Of a stretch of 64,000 nucleotides of DNA, positions 54,982 to 64,000 are shown piece after piece (positions within the stretch are counted from its first letter, which is position 1; each line of letters opens with the position of its first letter). The translations under genes and the position numbers were made by a program. The notes under the pieces are model-generated. The model searched no databases and was not told where the DNA came from. It saw only the letters and a program-made list of their open reading frames with translations. Origin of the DNA: Clostridium bowmanii (GTDB lineage Bacteria; Bacillota; Clostridia; Clostridiales; Clostridiaceae); contig NZ_JAHLDL010000002.1 of the NCBI RefSeq assembly GCF_018861315.1, positions 1 through 64,000 of the forward strand. Reading direction: 5' to 3'.

Positions 54982-57900
54982 ATGGATTATAAAACTATTA
55001 CTGAGGCCATACTTAGCCTTGATAAGTGCAATGACAAATCAATAACTTTTATTGTAGAAAATAATGAAATTAAAGTTAAGTATCCAGAGATTTTAGGAGA
55101 AGGTAAAAAGGTCTTGCATATGATACAAAGTAAAGGATTAGTTAATGGAGACCCATTGATTTTTCAGTTTGACGATAATAAACAGTTTATAGTTACATTT
55201 ATAGCCTGTATTTTAGGTGGCATAATTCCAGTGCCCATTGATAGAATTCAAAATAAATTTAATATAGAAAGAATTAAAGGAATAGTGAAAAAGATGCCTA
55301 ACTCATGGATTATTACAAGTGAGTGTGCATTAGATAGTGCTATGCAAATTATCAAAGATGCAGAGGATATTTTATTGATAGAAAAATTTGAAAAACAATC
55401 AATTAGATATGAAAGCTATAGTGAGTATAGTGAATCAGAAAAAATTTTCAACTCTAAAGAAGATGATATTTGCTATATGCAGTTTTCATCAGGTTCAACT
55501 AGTCAACCTAAAGGAGTAATGATTACCCATAAAGCTATGATCTCAAATATATCAGACGTATATAAAGGCTTTGAACTTACTCAGGAAAGTATATTATTTA
55601 ATTGGACACCATTAACACATAATTTAGCTTTAATAATTTTTGGGGTACTGCCTTTAGTATATCAAGTTGAAGCTTATTTAATGCAAACATCAATGTTTTT
55701 ACAAAACCCAATTAGGTGGTTACAAGAGATTGATAAGCGCAAGATAACTTGTTCTGGATCACCAAACTTTGCATTTAAGTATGTATTACAAACAATTGAA
55801 AAGATAGGACTTCCTAAATTAGATTTATCATCATTAAAAGTTCTATTTACTGGGGGAGAACAAATTTCTTTCGATACCTGCGAAAGTTTTGTAAAAATAT
55901 TAGAACCTTTACATTTATCATATAATTCAATTATTGCTGCGTATGGAATGTCAGAGGCAACTGTTGGAGTAAGTATATCACCTATCAATAAGCATATTAG
56001 TGCAGGATATTATAAACGTGAAAGTTTAATTGTTGGTAAAAAGGTTGAATTAGGCGATGAGAAAAGTAACAATATTTGTTTGGTAGATGTTGGATATATT
56101 CTTGACGGGATACAAATTAGAATTTGTGACAATGATAAAATTGTAATTGAGGAAGGAGTTGCAGGTAAAATCCAGTTGAAGGGAGATGCTTTAACTGCGG
56201 GATATTATGAATTAGAACATGCTACAAAAAATCTTTATACTGGTGATAACTGGTTAAAGACTGGAGATATTGGTTTTTTAAATAAGGGTAGATTAACTAT
56301 TATAGGGCGTGAGAAGGATTTAATAATTGTTAATGGTGTGAACATCTATTGCCATGATATTGAAAAATATGTAGCAGATTCAGGAGAGTGTATGGACTCA
56401 CAGGTAGTAGCTGTTTCAGTTTTTGATTCTATAACCAAAGAAGATAGAACAGTAATATTTATTGAAAATGATTTGAAATTTGAGCAATTTGAAATTATGT
56501 CACTTAAAATAAAAGCATTTATTGGATCAAACTACGGTTTAATAATTAATGAGATTTTACAAGTGGAAAGTATTCCTAAAACAACAAGTGGTAAGAAACA
56601 ACGCTTCAAATTAGCACAGGCTTATGAAAAAGGTGAGTTTAACCAAATAAAGCAACGAATTAATGCTATAGATAACAATCATAATTTTTTAAATAGCCCC
56701 AAAACTTTGACAGAAGTTAAAATTTTTAATATGTGGTGTGATGTTTTGAAAAATGAAAAATGTGGGATTGATGATAATTTCTTTTTATTAGGTGGTAATT
56801 CTATTAAAGTTATTGCTATGGTTGGACTAATAAAAGAAAGATTAAACAAAGTAGTTGCTGCATCTGCAATATTTAAACATCCAACTATAAAAAGTTTATC
56901 TGCTATTTTAGATAAAATAAATAGTGAAAACATTAACACATTAAAGAATAGTCCAAGCTCAGAGTATTATCCTTTAAGTAAAGAACAACTTGGAATTTAT
57001 ATTAGTTCATGCCTGACAGAAAATAATACTATGTATAATATACCTGTAGCTGCAAGGATATACAATTGTTTAATTGATCCAATAAAGGCAGAAGACATAA
57101 TTAATAGGTTAGTTCAAAAGTATGAGATTTTACGAACTAGTATAGAACTTGTGAATTTAACTCCTATGCAAAAGGTGCATGAAAATGTTTTGAAAAATGT
57201 GGAGTACAGGAAAATAAGTGAAGAAGATTTGGAGCACGTTATTGAAACATTTGTAATCCCATTTAAGTTTACAGAATCTTCTTTAATGCGTCTTGAAATA
57301 AATGAAGTTGAGAATGATACTATTATTTTGATTGATATGCATCATATTATTAGTGATGGTACAAGCATTTCACTTTTTCTAAGTGAATTTTTGAATACAT
57401 ATTTTGGGAAAGAACTTCAGCCATCCAAATTTCAATTTAAAGATTATGTACATTATCAAAATAGCTCAGAATATAATTTAAAAATTCAAGATATGAATAA
57501 ATATTGGATGGAACAATTTAGCACAGAAGTATTTCCAATATATTTACCTGAGGATTTTGATAGATTAGAAGTCAAAAAATATAATGGTAATAGAATAGGC
57601 TTCCAATTAGATAAAGAAATTATAACAAACATATTAAATATATCAAATGACCATAATGTAACAAATTTCATGACGTTTTTATCTGTATATAATATCTTCA
57701 TAAATCTTTATACTGGTGATAATGATATTGTAATTGGAACACCTGCGGCGGGTAGACAAATGAATGAAATTCAAGATATGTTAGGTGTATTTATAAATAT
57801 GGTTCCAATACGTACTAATTTTAATGATGATATTAAATTTAGTGAACTTTTAAAAATTGTATCAAATAACGTAATAAATGCACTTGATAATGGTGAATAT

Positions 57901-58269
57901 CCTTTTGATATGTTAATTAATAAGTTGGGAATTAAAAGGGATTCTAGTATAACACCATTATTTAATATAGCATTTGTTTATCAAAATTTTACTTTTCCTA
58001 AAATTGAAGGGCTAAAATATTCTTTAAAGGATGTTAATACTTATACATCACAGTATGATTTATTACTAACCATTTATGCCTTTAATGATGGATTAAAATT
58101 TGAATTTGAATATGATACTAATTTATTTAAAGATGGAACTATTGTTCAATTTATCAATTCATTTTGTGATGTTATTGATCAAATAACACAAAACCCAGAA
58201 ATAAATATTAATGATATAGAAATATATGGAAAGCAAAGCAGTAAAGTGATTATTGATAAGTTAAAATAA
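54982..58269 (+). CDS. Fatty acyl-AMP ligase-PCP-C loading protein
   Basis: About 1095 residues. ATG 54982 fits AAGGAG better than the in-frame TTG at 54976. The N-terminal adenylating domain (1-545) resembles fatty acyl-AMP ligases rather than amino-acid A domains: FSSGSTSQPKG, NWTPLTHNLAL, AYGMSEATVG, GDIGF and TTSGKKQR. PCP Ser in GGNSIKV near 608. A complete C domain follows (about 660-1090, HHIISDG). It should activate a fatty acid, load it on its own carrier and, through its C-terminal C domain, acylate the first amino acid on the four-module synthetase, which lacks a complete C domain of its own. It is last among the synthetase genes but first in the predicted pathway. Confidence 0.85.
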   Translation: MDYKTITEAILSLDKCNDKSITFIVENNEIKVKYPEILGEGKKVLHMIQSKGLVNGDPLIFQFDDNKQFIVTFIACILGGIIPVPIDRIQNKFNIERIKGIVKKMPNSWIITSECALDSAMQIIKDAEDILLIEKFEKQSIRYESYSEYSESEKIFNSKEDDICYMQFSSGSTSQPKGVMITHKAMISNISDVYKGFELTQESILFNWTPLTHNLALIIFGVLPLVYQVEAYLMQTSMFLQNPIRWLQEIDKRKITCSGSPNFAFKYVLQTIEKIGLPKLDLSSLKVLFTGGEQISFDTCESFVKILEPLHLSYNSIIAAYGMSEATVGVSISPINKHISAGYYKRESLIVGKKVELGDEKSNNICLVDVGYILDGIQIRICDNDKIVIEEGVAGKIQLKGDALTAGYYELEHATKNLYTGDNWLKTGDIGFLNKGRLTIIGREKDLIIVNGVNIYCHDIEKYVADSGECMDSQVVAVSVFDSITKEDRTVIFIENDLKFEQFEIMSLKIKAFIGSNYGLIINEILQVESIPKTTSGKKQRFKLAQAYEKGEFNQIKQRINAIDNNHNFLNSPKTLTEVKIFNMWCDVLKNEKCGIDDNFFLLGGNSIKVIAMVGLIKERLNKVVAASAIFKHPTIKSLSAILDKINSENINTLKNSPSSEYYPLSKEQLGIYISSCLTENNTMYNIPVAARIYNCLIDPIKAEDIINRLVQKYEILRTSIELVNLTPMQKVHENVLKNVEYRKISEEDLEHVIETFVIPFKFTESSLMRLEINEVENDTIILIDMHHIISDGTSISLFLSEFLNTYFGKELQPSKFQFKDYVHYQNSSEYNLKIQDMNKYWMEQFSTEVFPIYLPEDFDRLEVKKYNGNRIGFQLDKEIITNILNISNDHNVTNFMTFLSVYNIFINLYTGDNDIVIGTPAAGRQMNEIQDMLGVFINMVPIRTNFNDDIKFSELLKIVSNNVINALDNGEYPFDMLINKLGIKRDSSITPLFNIAFVYQNFTFPKIEGLKYSLKDVNTYTSQYDLLLTIYAFNDGLKFEFEYDTNLFKDGTIVQFINSFCDVIDQITQNPEININDIEIYGKQSSKVIIDKLK

Positions 58270-58338
58270 GTATCTTTCATACTTAAGAAAAACTATCAAC
58301 TATTATTGAGTTTCTAAACATAGGAAGAGGTGTTATAA

Positions 58339-59130
58339 ATGAATAGGACTACTAAAAAAGTATTGTATTTTATAATGTTTACATATGTAATTACACTTTT
58401 ATTTTTTTTAATACTGCAGGTAAATGGAGGGAAGTCATCTCCGATTTCTATGAAATTACTAGGAATAACAATGGTATTTCCTCTTATTTCATTTATTATT
58501 GTGCAGAAAATTATATTTAAACAAAAATTAAAAGACTCTCTTGGAATTTCTTTTAAGTTTAATATTTGGTTTTTATTTTCAATATTGATACCTATGTTAA
58601 TAGCATTTGGCATTAATGTAATTAGCATTATTAAGTTTAGTAGTCCAAACTTTTTTTTAAAAACATTTATCATAAATATAATAATCGGTTTGTCTATTTC
58701 AGCTATTTCAGCATTAATAGAAGAATTTGCTTGGAGAGGTTTTTTGTTTAATGAGTTGAAACATATAGGTGCAATTAAATCATCACTAATTATAGGTGTA
58801 ATATGGGCATTATGGCATACTCCTATTGCTATATTGTATAAGTATCCCAATGATCCACTTAACGGTGCAATGATTAATTTCGTACAAATGTTTGTGATAT
58901 CTATAATTATTACGTACATCCGTAAAAAGTCAGAATCTATATTTGCAGCTGCTATCATGCATGGAATGTTTAATACTATGATTTTATCTAGTAATATGGA
59001 TGATTATATAACTGTTTTCAATAAAATTTTATTGTGTATTTTGGTTATAATTATATTATATGCATTTGATTTTTATTATAAACGAAAACAAAACATTAAA
59101 GAATGCAAGGAGTTAAGTTATGGAAAATAA
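58339..59130 (+). CDS. CPBP family intramembrane protease (Abi-like)
   Basis: 263 residues with about seven to eight hydrophobic segments. Motifs of the family: EEFAWRGFLF (EExxxR), WALWHTP and HGMFN. CPBP proteins are common near peptide antibiotic and bacteriocin loci, where they can confer immunity or process partners; here the role is inferred from position. Its last codons overlap the start of the MFS gene by 11 bases, so the two are translationally coupled. Confidence 0.85.
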   Translation: MNRTTKKVLYFIMFTYVITLLFFLILQVNGGKSSPISMKLLGITMVFPLISFIIVQKIIFKQKLKDSLGISFKFNIWFLFSILIPMLIAFGINVISIIKFSSPNFFLKTFIINIIIGLSISAISALIEEFAWRGFLFNELKHIGAIKSSLIIGVIWALWHTPIAILYKYPNDPLNGAMINFVQMFVISIIITYIRKKSESIFAAAIMHGMFNTMILSSNMDDYITVFNKILLCILVIIILYAFDFYYKRKQNIKECKELSYGK

Positions 59131-60463
59131 AATTGTTCTAAATGATAGTTATGTTAAAAAATTACCGAAAAGAAACATACCTACTTTGTTTTTAGGTAGA
59201 TTCATTAGTGATTTAGGAACAGCTGTATTTAAATTTGCGTTAAGCCTTTATATTTTGGACACTACAGGGTCTGCAGCAATATTTTCACTTATTTTGACTC
59301 TTAGTATGTTGCCAGGAATATTAATTAGTATAATTGCTGGAACAATTATAGATAAATATGACAAGAAAAAAATAATAATTTGGGCAGATGTTATTAGCAG
59401 CATTTTAGTTTTAAGTATGTTTATATCACTGGAGATGATAGGAAATAATATTTTTATTCTAGGAATATGTGTTGTGAGTGTAAGTGTAGTTCAAGCATTT
59501 TTGAATTTGGGTATTAATTCTTGTTTAGCAAATATTGTAGAAGAAGATAAGATTCCAAAAGCAAATTCATTTTTCCAAGGCATGGGGGCTATTATAACAA
59601 TTCTAGGTCCTGTTGTTAGTGCACTGCTTTATAAGTTATTAGGAATTAAGCTAATAATGTGTATAGATGGAATATCATATATAATTGGAGCTATTTTGAC
59701 ATTCTCATTAGTATTTATAAATAATCGAAATTATAAGGAAGAAGAAAGTGATAAATTAAGTTATAATTTAAAATTTATATTTAATTATATTAAGGAAACC
59801 GCGGGTATAAAATTCTTTATCATCTCATTATCAATATTAACCTTTGTCTATTCTCCACTTACAATGGTTGCAATTCAATATATTATGAGAATTGAAATAG
59901 TATCATCAGAATACCAGTTATCAATTACACTGGCATTATTAGGTGTTGGTGTAATTGTAGGTGCAGTTTTAGTAGGCATAATAAAAGATATTAATTTAAT
60001 TTTAAGAAAATTACCAATTTTATTTTTGATTCTAGGTTTTATTGTAATTGTGTGGGTTATACCAGTTGCAATAGAATATACAATTAAGAATAAGCAAACT
60101 ATTTTATGGGCACCAGATTATATTCAAACTATTTTAATGGGATGGAATACTTGGGATACTACTATAATTTTTTCTGTAATAATGTTTTTTATGGGTGCAC
60201 TATATACAATTATAATTGTTCCAATCTATACTTATCTCCAACTAAATGTTCAGGAGAATATGCGAGGAAGAATTTTTGGAATAGTGATAACAGCATCTAG
60301 TATTTCTGCTCCAATGGGGGTTATTATTTATGGCCAACTTTTACAAAATTTTAGTTCAATAATAGTAATATTAGTGTCCGTCATTTCAATTTTAATAGCA
60401 ATATTAATATCGGTATTTAGTAAAGATTTCATCAGTTTTAAAAAGTCAGTAGGCATTAAATAA
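59120..60463 (+). CDS. MFS efflux transporter, likely product exporter
   Basis: 447 residues with about twelve membrane segments. MFS features: GRFISDLGTAVFKFALSLY at the start, the loop-2/3 motif GTIIDKYDKKK, and NVQENMRGRIFG in the second half. It is similar in layout to MFS exporters next to siderophore and macrolide genes. Being the last gene of the cluster and coupled to the CPBP gene, it most likely exports or gives resistance to the lipopeptide. Confidence 0.87.
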   Translation: MENKIVLNDSYVKKLPKRNIPTLFLGRFISDLGTAVFKFALSLYILDTTGSAAIFSLILTLSMLPGILISIIAGTIIDKYDKKKIIIWADVISSILVLSMFISLEMIGNNIFILGICVVSVSVVQAFLNLGINSCLANIVEEDKIPKANSFFQGMGAIITILGPVVSALLYKLLGIKLIMCIDGISYIIGAILTFSLVFINNRNYKEEESDKLSYNLKFIFNYIKETAGIKFFIISLSILTFVYSPLTMVAIQYIMRIEIVSSEYQLSITLALLGVGVIVGAVLVGIIKDINLILRKLPILFLILGFIVIVWVIPVAIEYTIKNKQTILWAPDYIQTILMGWNTWDTTIIFSVIMFFMGALYTIIIVPIYTYLQLNVQENMRGRIFGIVITASSISAPMGVIIYGQLLQNFSSIIVILVSVISILIAILISVFSKDFISFKKSVGIK

Positions 60464-60541
60464 TTAGCAGATATTTTATTTACATTAGCTAGTATAAATG
60501 TTATTTAAATATAATTAAAAGGAGAATAAAAGTGAATAAAA

Positions 60542-61475
60542 GTGAATAATCTGTTTAAAAACTATAAATCAACTATTATACTTCTGTGTTCTGTCATAAT
60601 TGGCATATTATTGGTAGTGTTATGGGACCAAAAGCTTTGGTGCTAGAACCTTTCGGTAAATTATTTATAAACTTAATGTTTATGATTTTAGTCCCATTAG
60701 TATTTTTTAGCATAACCTCAGCCATGGCTAACATAAGTGGAATGAAAAGACTAAGCAAAATTATTGGTAGTATTATGCACCAATTGATCTTGGATGCTAT
60801 TTCGCCTCAATTGTTGGACAACTTGGTGGTCAAATTTTACATGGGTATTTTAAAATATTTGTATTATATTCAATTATATCTGTAATATATTACTTTGGCT
60901 TTTTTAGCCTTTATGCATTCATTGCAGGTGGAAAAAACAGTGTAACAGTATTTTGGAAAAATGTTGTTACACCTTCGGTTACAGCTTTAGCTACTTGCTC
61001 TAGTGCAGCTTGCATACCTGTCAACTTAGATGCTGTTAAAAAAATGGGTGTACCTTCTGACATTGCAGAAATAGTAATTCCACTTGGTGCAAATATGCAT
61101 AAAGACGGCTCTGTATTTGGTGGTGTTATGAAAATTACACTTCTAATGACCTTGTTTGGTAAAGACATGTCTAGTGTGATCTCTATAATTGGTATTATTG
61201 GTGTTTCGCTTCTTGTGGGAGCTGTTATGGGAGCTATTCCGAGTGGTGGAATGATTGGCGAAATGCTAATATTAAGTGTATATGGTTTCCCACCAGAAGT
61301 TCTTCCAATTATTGCTGTTGTTAGTGTGATTATAGATGCCCCAGCAACGTTACTTAACTCTACTGGGAACACAGTATGTTCTATGCTTGTAGCTAGACTT
61401 GTAGAAGGAAAAAATTGGTTAAAGCTAGTGGATAAACAAGGTAACCATTTAAGTAATGATTCTCATACATTTTAG
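60542..61475 (+). pseudogene. Dicarboxylate/amino-acid:cation symporter (DAACS), broken
   Basis: GTG 60542 starts NNLFKNYKSTII; a single-base loss near 60613 shifts the frame to GSVMGPKALVLEPFGK and ITSAMANISGMKRLSK. Then about 150 residues of the family are missing, and sequence resumes in another frame with YFASIVGQLGGQILHGYF, through CSSAACIPVNLDAV and GANMHKDGSVFGG to LNSTGNTVCSML. So there is a frameshift and an internal deletion. It is a different family branch from the intact sstT at 11.5 kb. A 10-base duplication (AAAAGTGAAT) lies just before the start. Confidence 0.82.
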
Positions 61476-61516
61476 TCAAAATAGTTTTACAATATTTTGG
61501 AGGAGTTGATTATAAA

Positions 61517-62231
61517 GTGAAAATAAATAGATACATTATTCTCTTTTTTATAACAGCACTCATAGTAGGTGCGACGGGTTGTGTAAATAATATAAATACA
61601 AAAACGGAAACTAAAACCCTTGAACTTGACGATACGAAACGTGTTTCCGTCAATGTAAAAATGGGAGCGGGAGCAATAGATATTCAAGGTGTATCTACTA
61701 AACTGATGGAAGGTGAATTCATTTATAATGTGAAGGAATGGAAGCCAACTATTGAATACTCAAAAACGGGTAACGAAGGTAGATTGAATTTAGAGCAATC
61801 TTCAAAAAAAATTTTTTAATGTTAATAACGGAGATAGTTGTAAGTGGAATTTTAAGTTGAATAAAACCATTTCTATGGATATAAAATTATTCTTAGGTGC
61901 TGGAAATGGTAATGTCCGTTTAAATGGCATGAACTTACAAAACGTTGAAGTGAATATGGGAGTGGGCAAACTGGATATGGATTTATCTGGTGATTGGAAA
62001 AAGGATGTTATTGTGGATGTCAACGGCGGTGTAGGCAGTAACAACATGATACTTCCTAGGAATATTGGTGTTGTTGTAAATGTGACAAAAGGCATCGGTA
62101 AGATAAGTACTGAAGGTTTTAAATTGAATGGTGATTCTTATGTAAATGATGCTTATGGCAAATCAGATATCACCATGATAGTAAAGTTAAAAACCGGAGT
62201 TGGTGAAACCAAGCTGATGCTTAAACCATGA
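61517..62231 (+). pseudogene. Toast-rack/DUF2154-type lipoprotein, split by an A-tract frameshift
   Basis: GTG 61517 behind GGAGGAG opens a lipoprotein signal (lipobox VGATGC) and a beta-rich domain (RVSVNVKMGAGAIDIQG). The frame stops at 61819 after a run of eight A (61804-61811). With seven A the frame would continue through FFNVNNGD to the segment starting at 61857, which goes on with FLGAGNGNVRLNG, VEVNMGVGKLDMDL and VKLKTGVGETKLML up to 62231. The repeated G-x-G beta turns are typical of toast-rack domains in envelope-stress proteins. One protein of about 237 residues is expected if the slip is repaired or is a sequencing error. Confidence 0.8.
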
Positions 62232-62693
62232 TTAGCACTAAAAGGGTATCGTCAGCAAATATGATAGCAAGTTCAGGTAAGCTTTCACAAATACCCCAGG
62301 GTAGTAGTATTAGCAAGAAGATACTGTTTCCAGTTTCTTTTATGGGAACATGTGTAGAACCAATAATTGTAAATTTCAACAGTATTCCTTTTTCATTAAG
62401 TTTTGTAAATAGTGGCGACTTCAGTGCCTCTTAAAGTACAGTCTTTTATGTTTGTATCTGAATAAGGTGAGACGCAAGTAGCTGACGCAAATCAATTTTA
62501 TACAATTACCTCTAATTAATGAATCGTCTGTTGCTAATTGCTTAATGTGAATTCAATTTTTCACACTAAAAAATATATTCGCGTCTATTTTAGTATGAAA
62601 AACAACACTTTATTAACTCGCCAATAATACAAGCTTAACAAACCACCCCTATAATTAAATTATGCAATAATACTATTTGGATGGTGAAAAATT
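62232..62693. other. Gene-free stretch with an imperfect inverted repeat
   Basis: No gene is supported; an open stretch at 62228-62434 has no ribosome site and an unlikely composition. Arms 62557-62571 and 62588-62602 are inverted copies with one mismatch (TTTTTCACACTAAAA type) around a 16-base loop and could act as a terminator in both directions. Confidence 0.4.
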
Positions 62694-64000
62694 ATGTATA
62701 AAAGATTAAGAAATTTAACTGCATTTACTTTAATACTACAAATGACTGTATCTTTTTCTATTGGATATATTCAGCCCACATACGCAGTTGACGAGCCTAT
62801 AGTTGAGACGAATATCAACTTAGTACCAGAAAAAAAAATTGATAATGACGGCAAATTTAAAATTGCTTTACTACCCGATACTCAAGTATATGCGGTTCAC
62901 TATCCAGAAATATTTAATGATCAAACTCAGTGGTTGGCGGATAATTTTAAAAAAGATGATATAAAATTTGCAATGCATTTAGGAGATGTAGTCGACGGGG
63001 GAACAGAAGCTGAGTGGAAAAATGCAACAGCTGCAATGGATACTCTAGATAACAACAAGGTGCCATACGGAGTAACTATTGGAAATCACGATTTATCAAT
63101 CAATCATCATGATTTTGTTAAATACTTTGGTAAATCCAAAGCACAAGATAATCCTGGATTTATTGAATGCTCTGACAACGAGATGAACAGTGCCTATACA
63201 TTTGAGGCCGAAGGGCGTAACTTTCTAGTTATATTTTTGGACATTGATGCTAGCAATGATGAACTTGCTTTTGCACAAACCGTGGTTGATAGATATCCCA
63301 ATAATCCTACTATCGTTGTGACACATACACTTATTGGACCAGAGGGAGACATGGCTTCCAAGCCTTATACATACAAGTGTGCTGAGAATAACTCCCCAGA
63401 ACAGATATGGGAAAAATTCATTTCTAAAAACAATCAGATATTCATGACTGTCAACGGCCACGACCAGGGAGCTAATAATATTGTAAGAAATAACGATGCC
63501 GGATTAGAAGTCTACCAGTATTTAGTAGACTATCAGGGTGGTACAAAAGGTGGCAATGGTTTCTTACGAGTTATTGAATTGGATTTAAATGATAATAGGA
63601 TTAACCATTCAACTTACTCACCCACCATAAACGAGTTTAAGACAGATGGTAAAAACAAATTTTCAGATAAATGCGAGTTTGAAAGAAGGTTGTGGAACAG
63701 CGAGTATCTGGGTGTTAAATCCACAAATAAATTCGAAGGGAATAAAACGCAGGTGACTCCGGTTTCAAGTAGAGGAGAATGGATTGCATTTGATCTTGGC
63801 AAAAATACTACACTTACGGATCTATTAATTCGCTAGTATGGAGAAGGACGTTAGGGTGAGGAAATTGGGCATATGGGAGCCAAGGATATTGAGGTATCCT
63901 ATTCAACTGACAATAGTTTTTCAGGTGCAAACTTTACTATTTTTGATACCATTACTGCGATAGTAGGTAAAAATGGGTCTGAAAAAACAACATTAATAAA
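62694..64000 (+). pseudogene. Secreted calcineurin-like phosphoesterase, C-terminal discoidin-like domain interrupted by two TAG codons
   Basis: Signal peptide (1-31, cleavage likely after TYA). Metallophosphoesterase motifs in order: LPDTQVYA, HLGDVVDGG, IGNHDLS, VVTHTLIG and NGHDQG, so the catalytic domain (about 50-320) looks complete. The frame stops at TAG 63834 inside a discoidin-like start (GEWIAFDLGKNTTL, then DLLIR). The same frame continues after the stop as YGEGR, a second TAG at 63852, then EEIGHMGAKDIEVSYSTDNS, which fits a galactose-binding-like fold, and runs off the window. Either the tail is decaying or both ambers are read through. The 380-residue protein ending at 63833 may still be active. 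Confidence 0.75.

Noticed and set aside
62228-62434. 68-codon plus-strand open frame after the toast-rack gene.
   Set aside because: It has no ribosome site, overlaps the previous stop and has no recognisable composition; the minus strand is also open here without a family match.
63874-64000. Walker-A-like GKNGSEKTTL at the right edge, suggesting the start of an ABC or AAA ATPase.
   Set aside because: It is in the same frame as the phosphoesterase tail and directly follows discoidin-like sequence; Glu replaces the invariant Gly before Lys, and no ribosome site precedes the ATG at 63874. A decayed discoidin tail explains it better, though only about 45 codons are visible.

Overview
The window looks like chromosomal DNA of a spore-forming, low-GC clostridium (Clostridium sensu stricto or a close relative). 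The DNA is very AT-rich, genes start with strong GGAGG-type ribosome sites, intrinsic terminators are common, there is an SASP-like small gene, and there are Spo0A-box-like sequences. No rRNA, tRNA or CRISPR array was recognised. Calls rest on reading the sequence and on remembered family motifs; no search was run.

Layout. 1-2.4 kb: edge of a TnpB-type transposon gene, a possible structured RNA with terminator, a 5'-damaged PAS chemoreceptor, and a HesB-like gene with an in-frame UGA and a SECIS-like hairpin (a probable selenoprotein). 2.5-6.6 kb: a PRD regulator followed by EIIA, EIIB and EIIC of an ascorbate-family PTS. 6.8-11 kb: a QueG-like small protein, an XRE-ImmA protein, a small orphan protein, a small-RNA locus, a decayed tnpB and a DegV protein. 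11.4-16 kb: SstT, then csoR-copA-copZ behind a palindromic operator. 16.4-24.5 kb: PrsW-like protease, repeat-bearing lipoprotein, degenerate-GGDEF/EAL protein, MarR plus NmrA-like pair, a second copy of the small RNA next to the SASP-like gene, a VOC protein and a Cache chemoreceptor. 24.7-26 kb: a CHASE4 sensor gene broken and partly inverted next to an IS30 fragment. 26.2-28.7 kb: secreted alkaline phosphatase with a KP-repeat and SH3 tail, and a small protein.

29.5-60.5 kb is a single-strand NRPS/PKS cluster: alpha/beta hydrolase, a four-module NRPS, a KS-ACP-C-A-PCP hybrid without AT, Sfp-type PPTase, type II thioesterase, stand-alone malonyl transacylase, an acyl-AMP ligase-PCP-C loading protein, a CPBP protease and an MFS exporter. 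Read together, the acyl-loading protein (last in gene order) would pass a fatty acid to Tyr, then D-X, D-Thr, Tyr, one malonate-derived ketide unit and Gly. There is no thioesterase in cis; the last domain is an epimerase-like fold that has lost key residues and sits on a Gly module. This is an inferred, apparently uncharacterised lipopeptide-ketide pathway.

60.5-64 kb is decaying accessory DNA: a symporter pseudogene with an internal deletion, a toast-rack lipoprotein split by an A-tract slip, and a secreted phosphoesterase whose discoidin-like tail is cut by two in-frame TAG codons.
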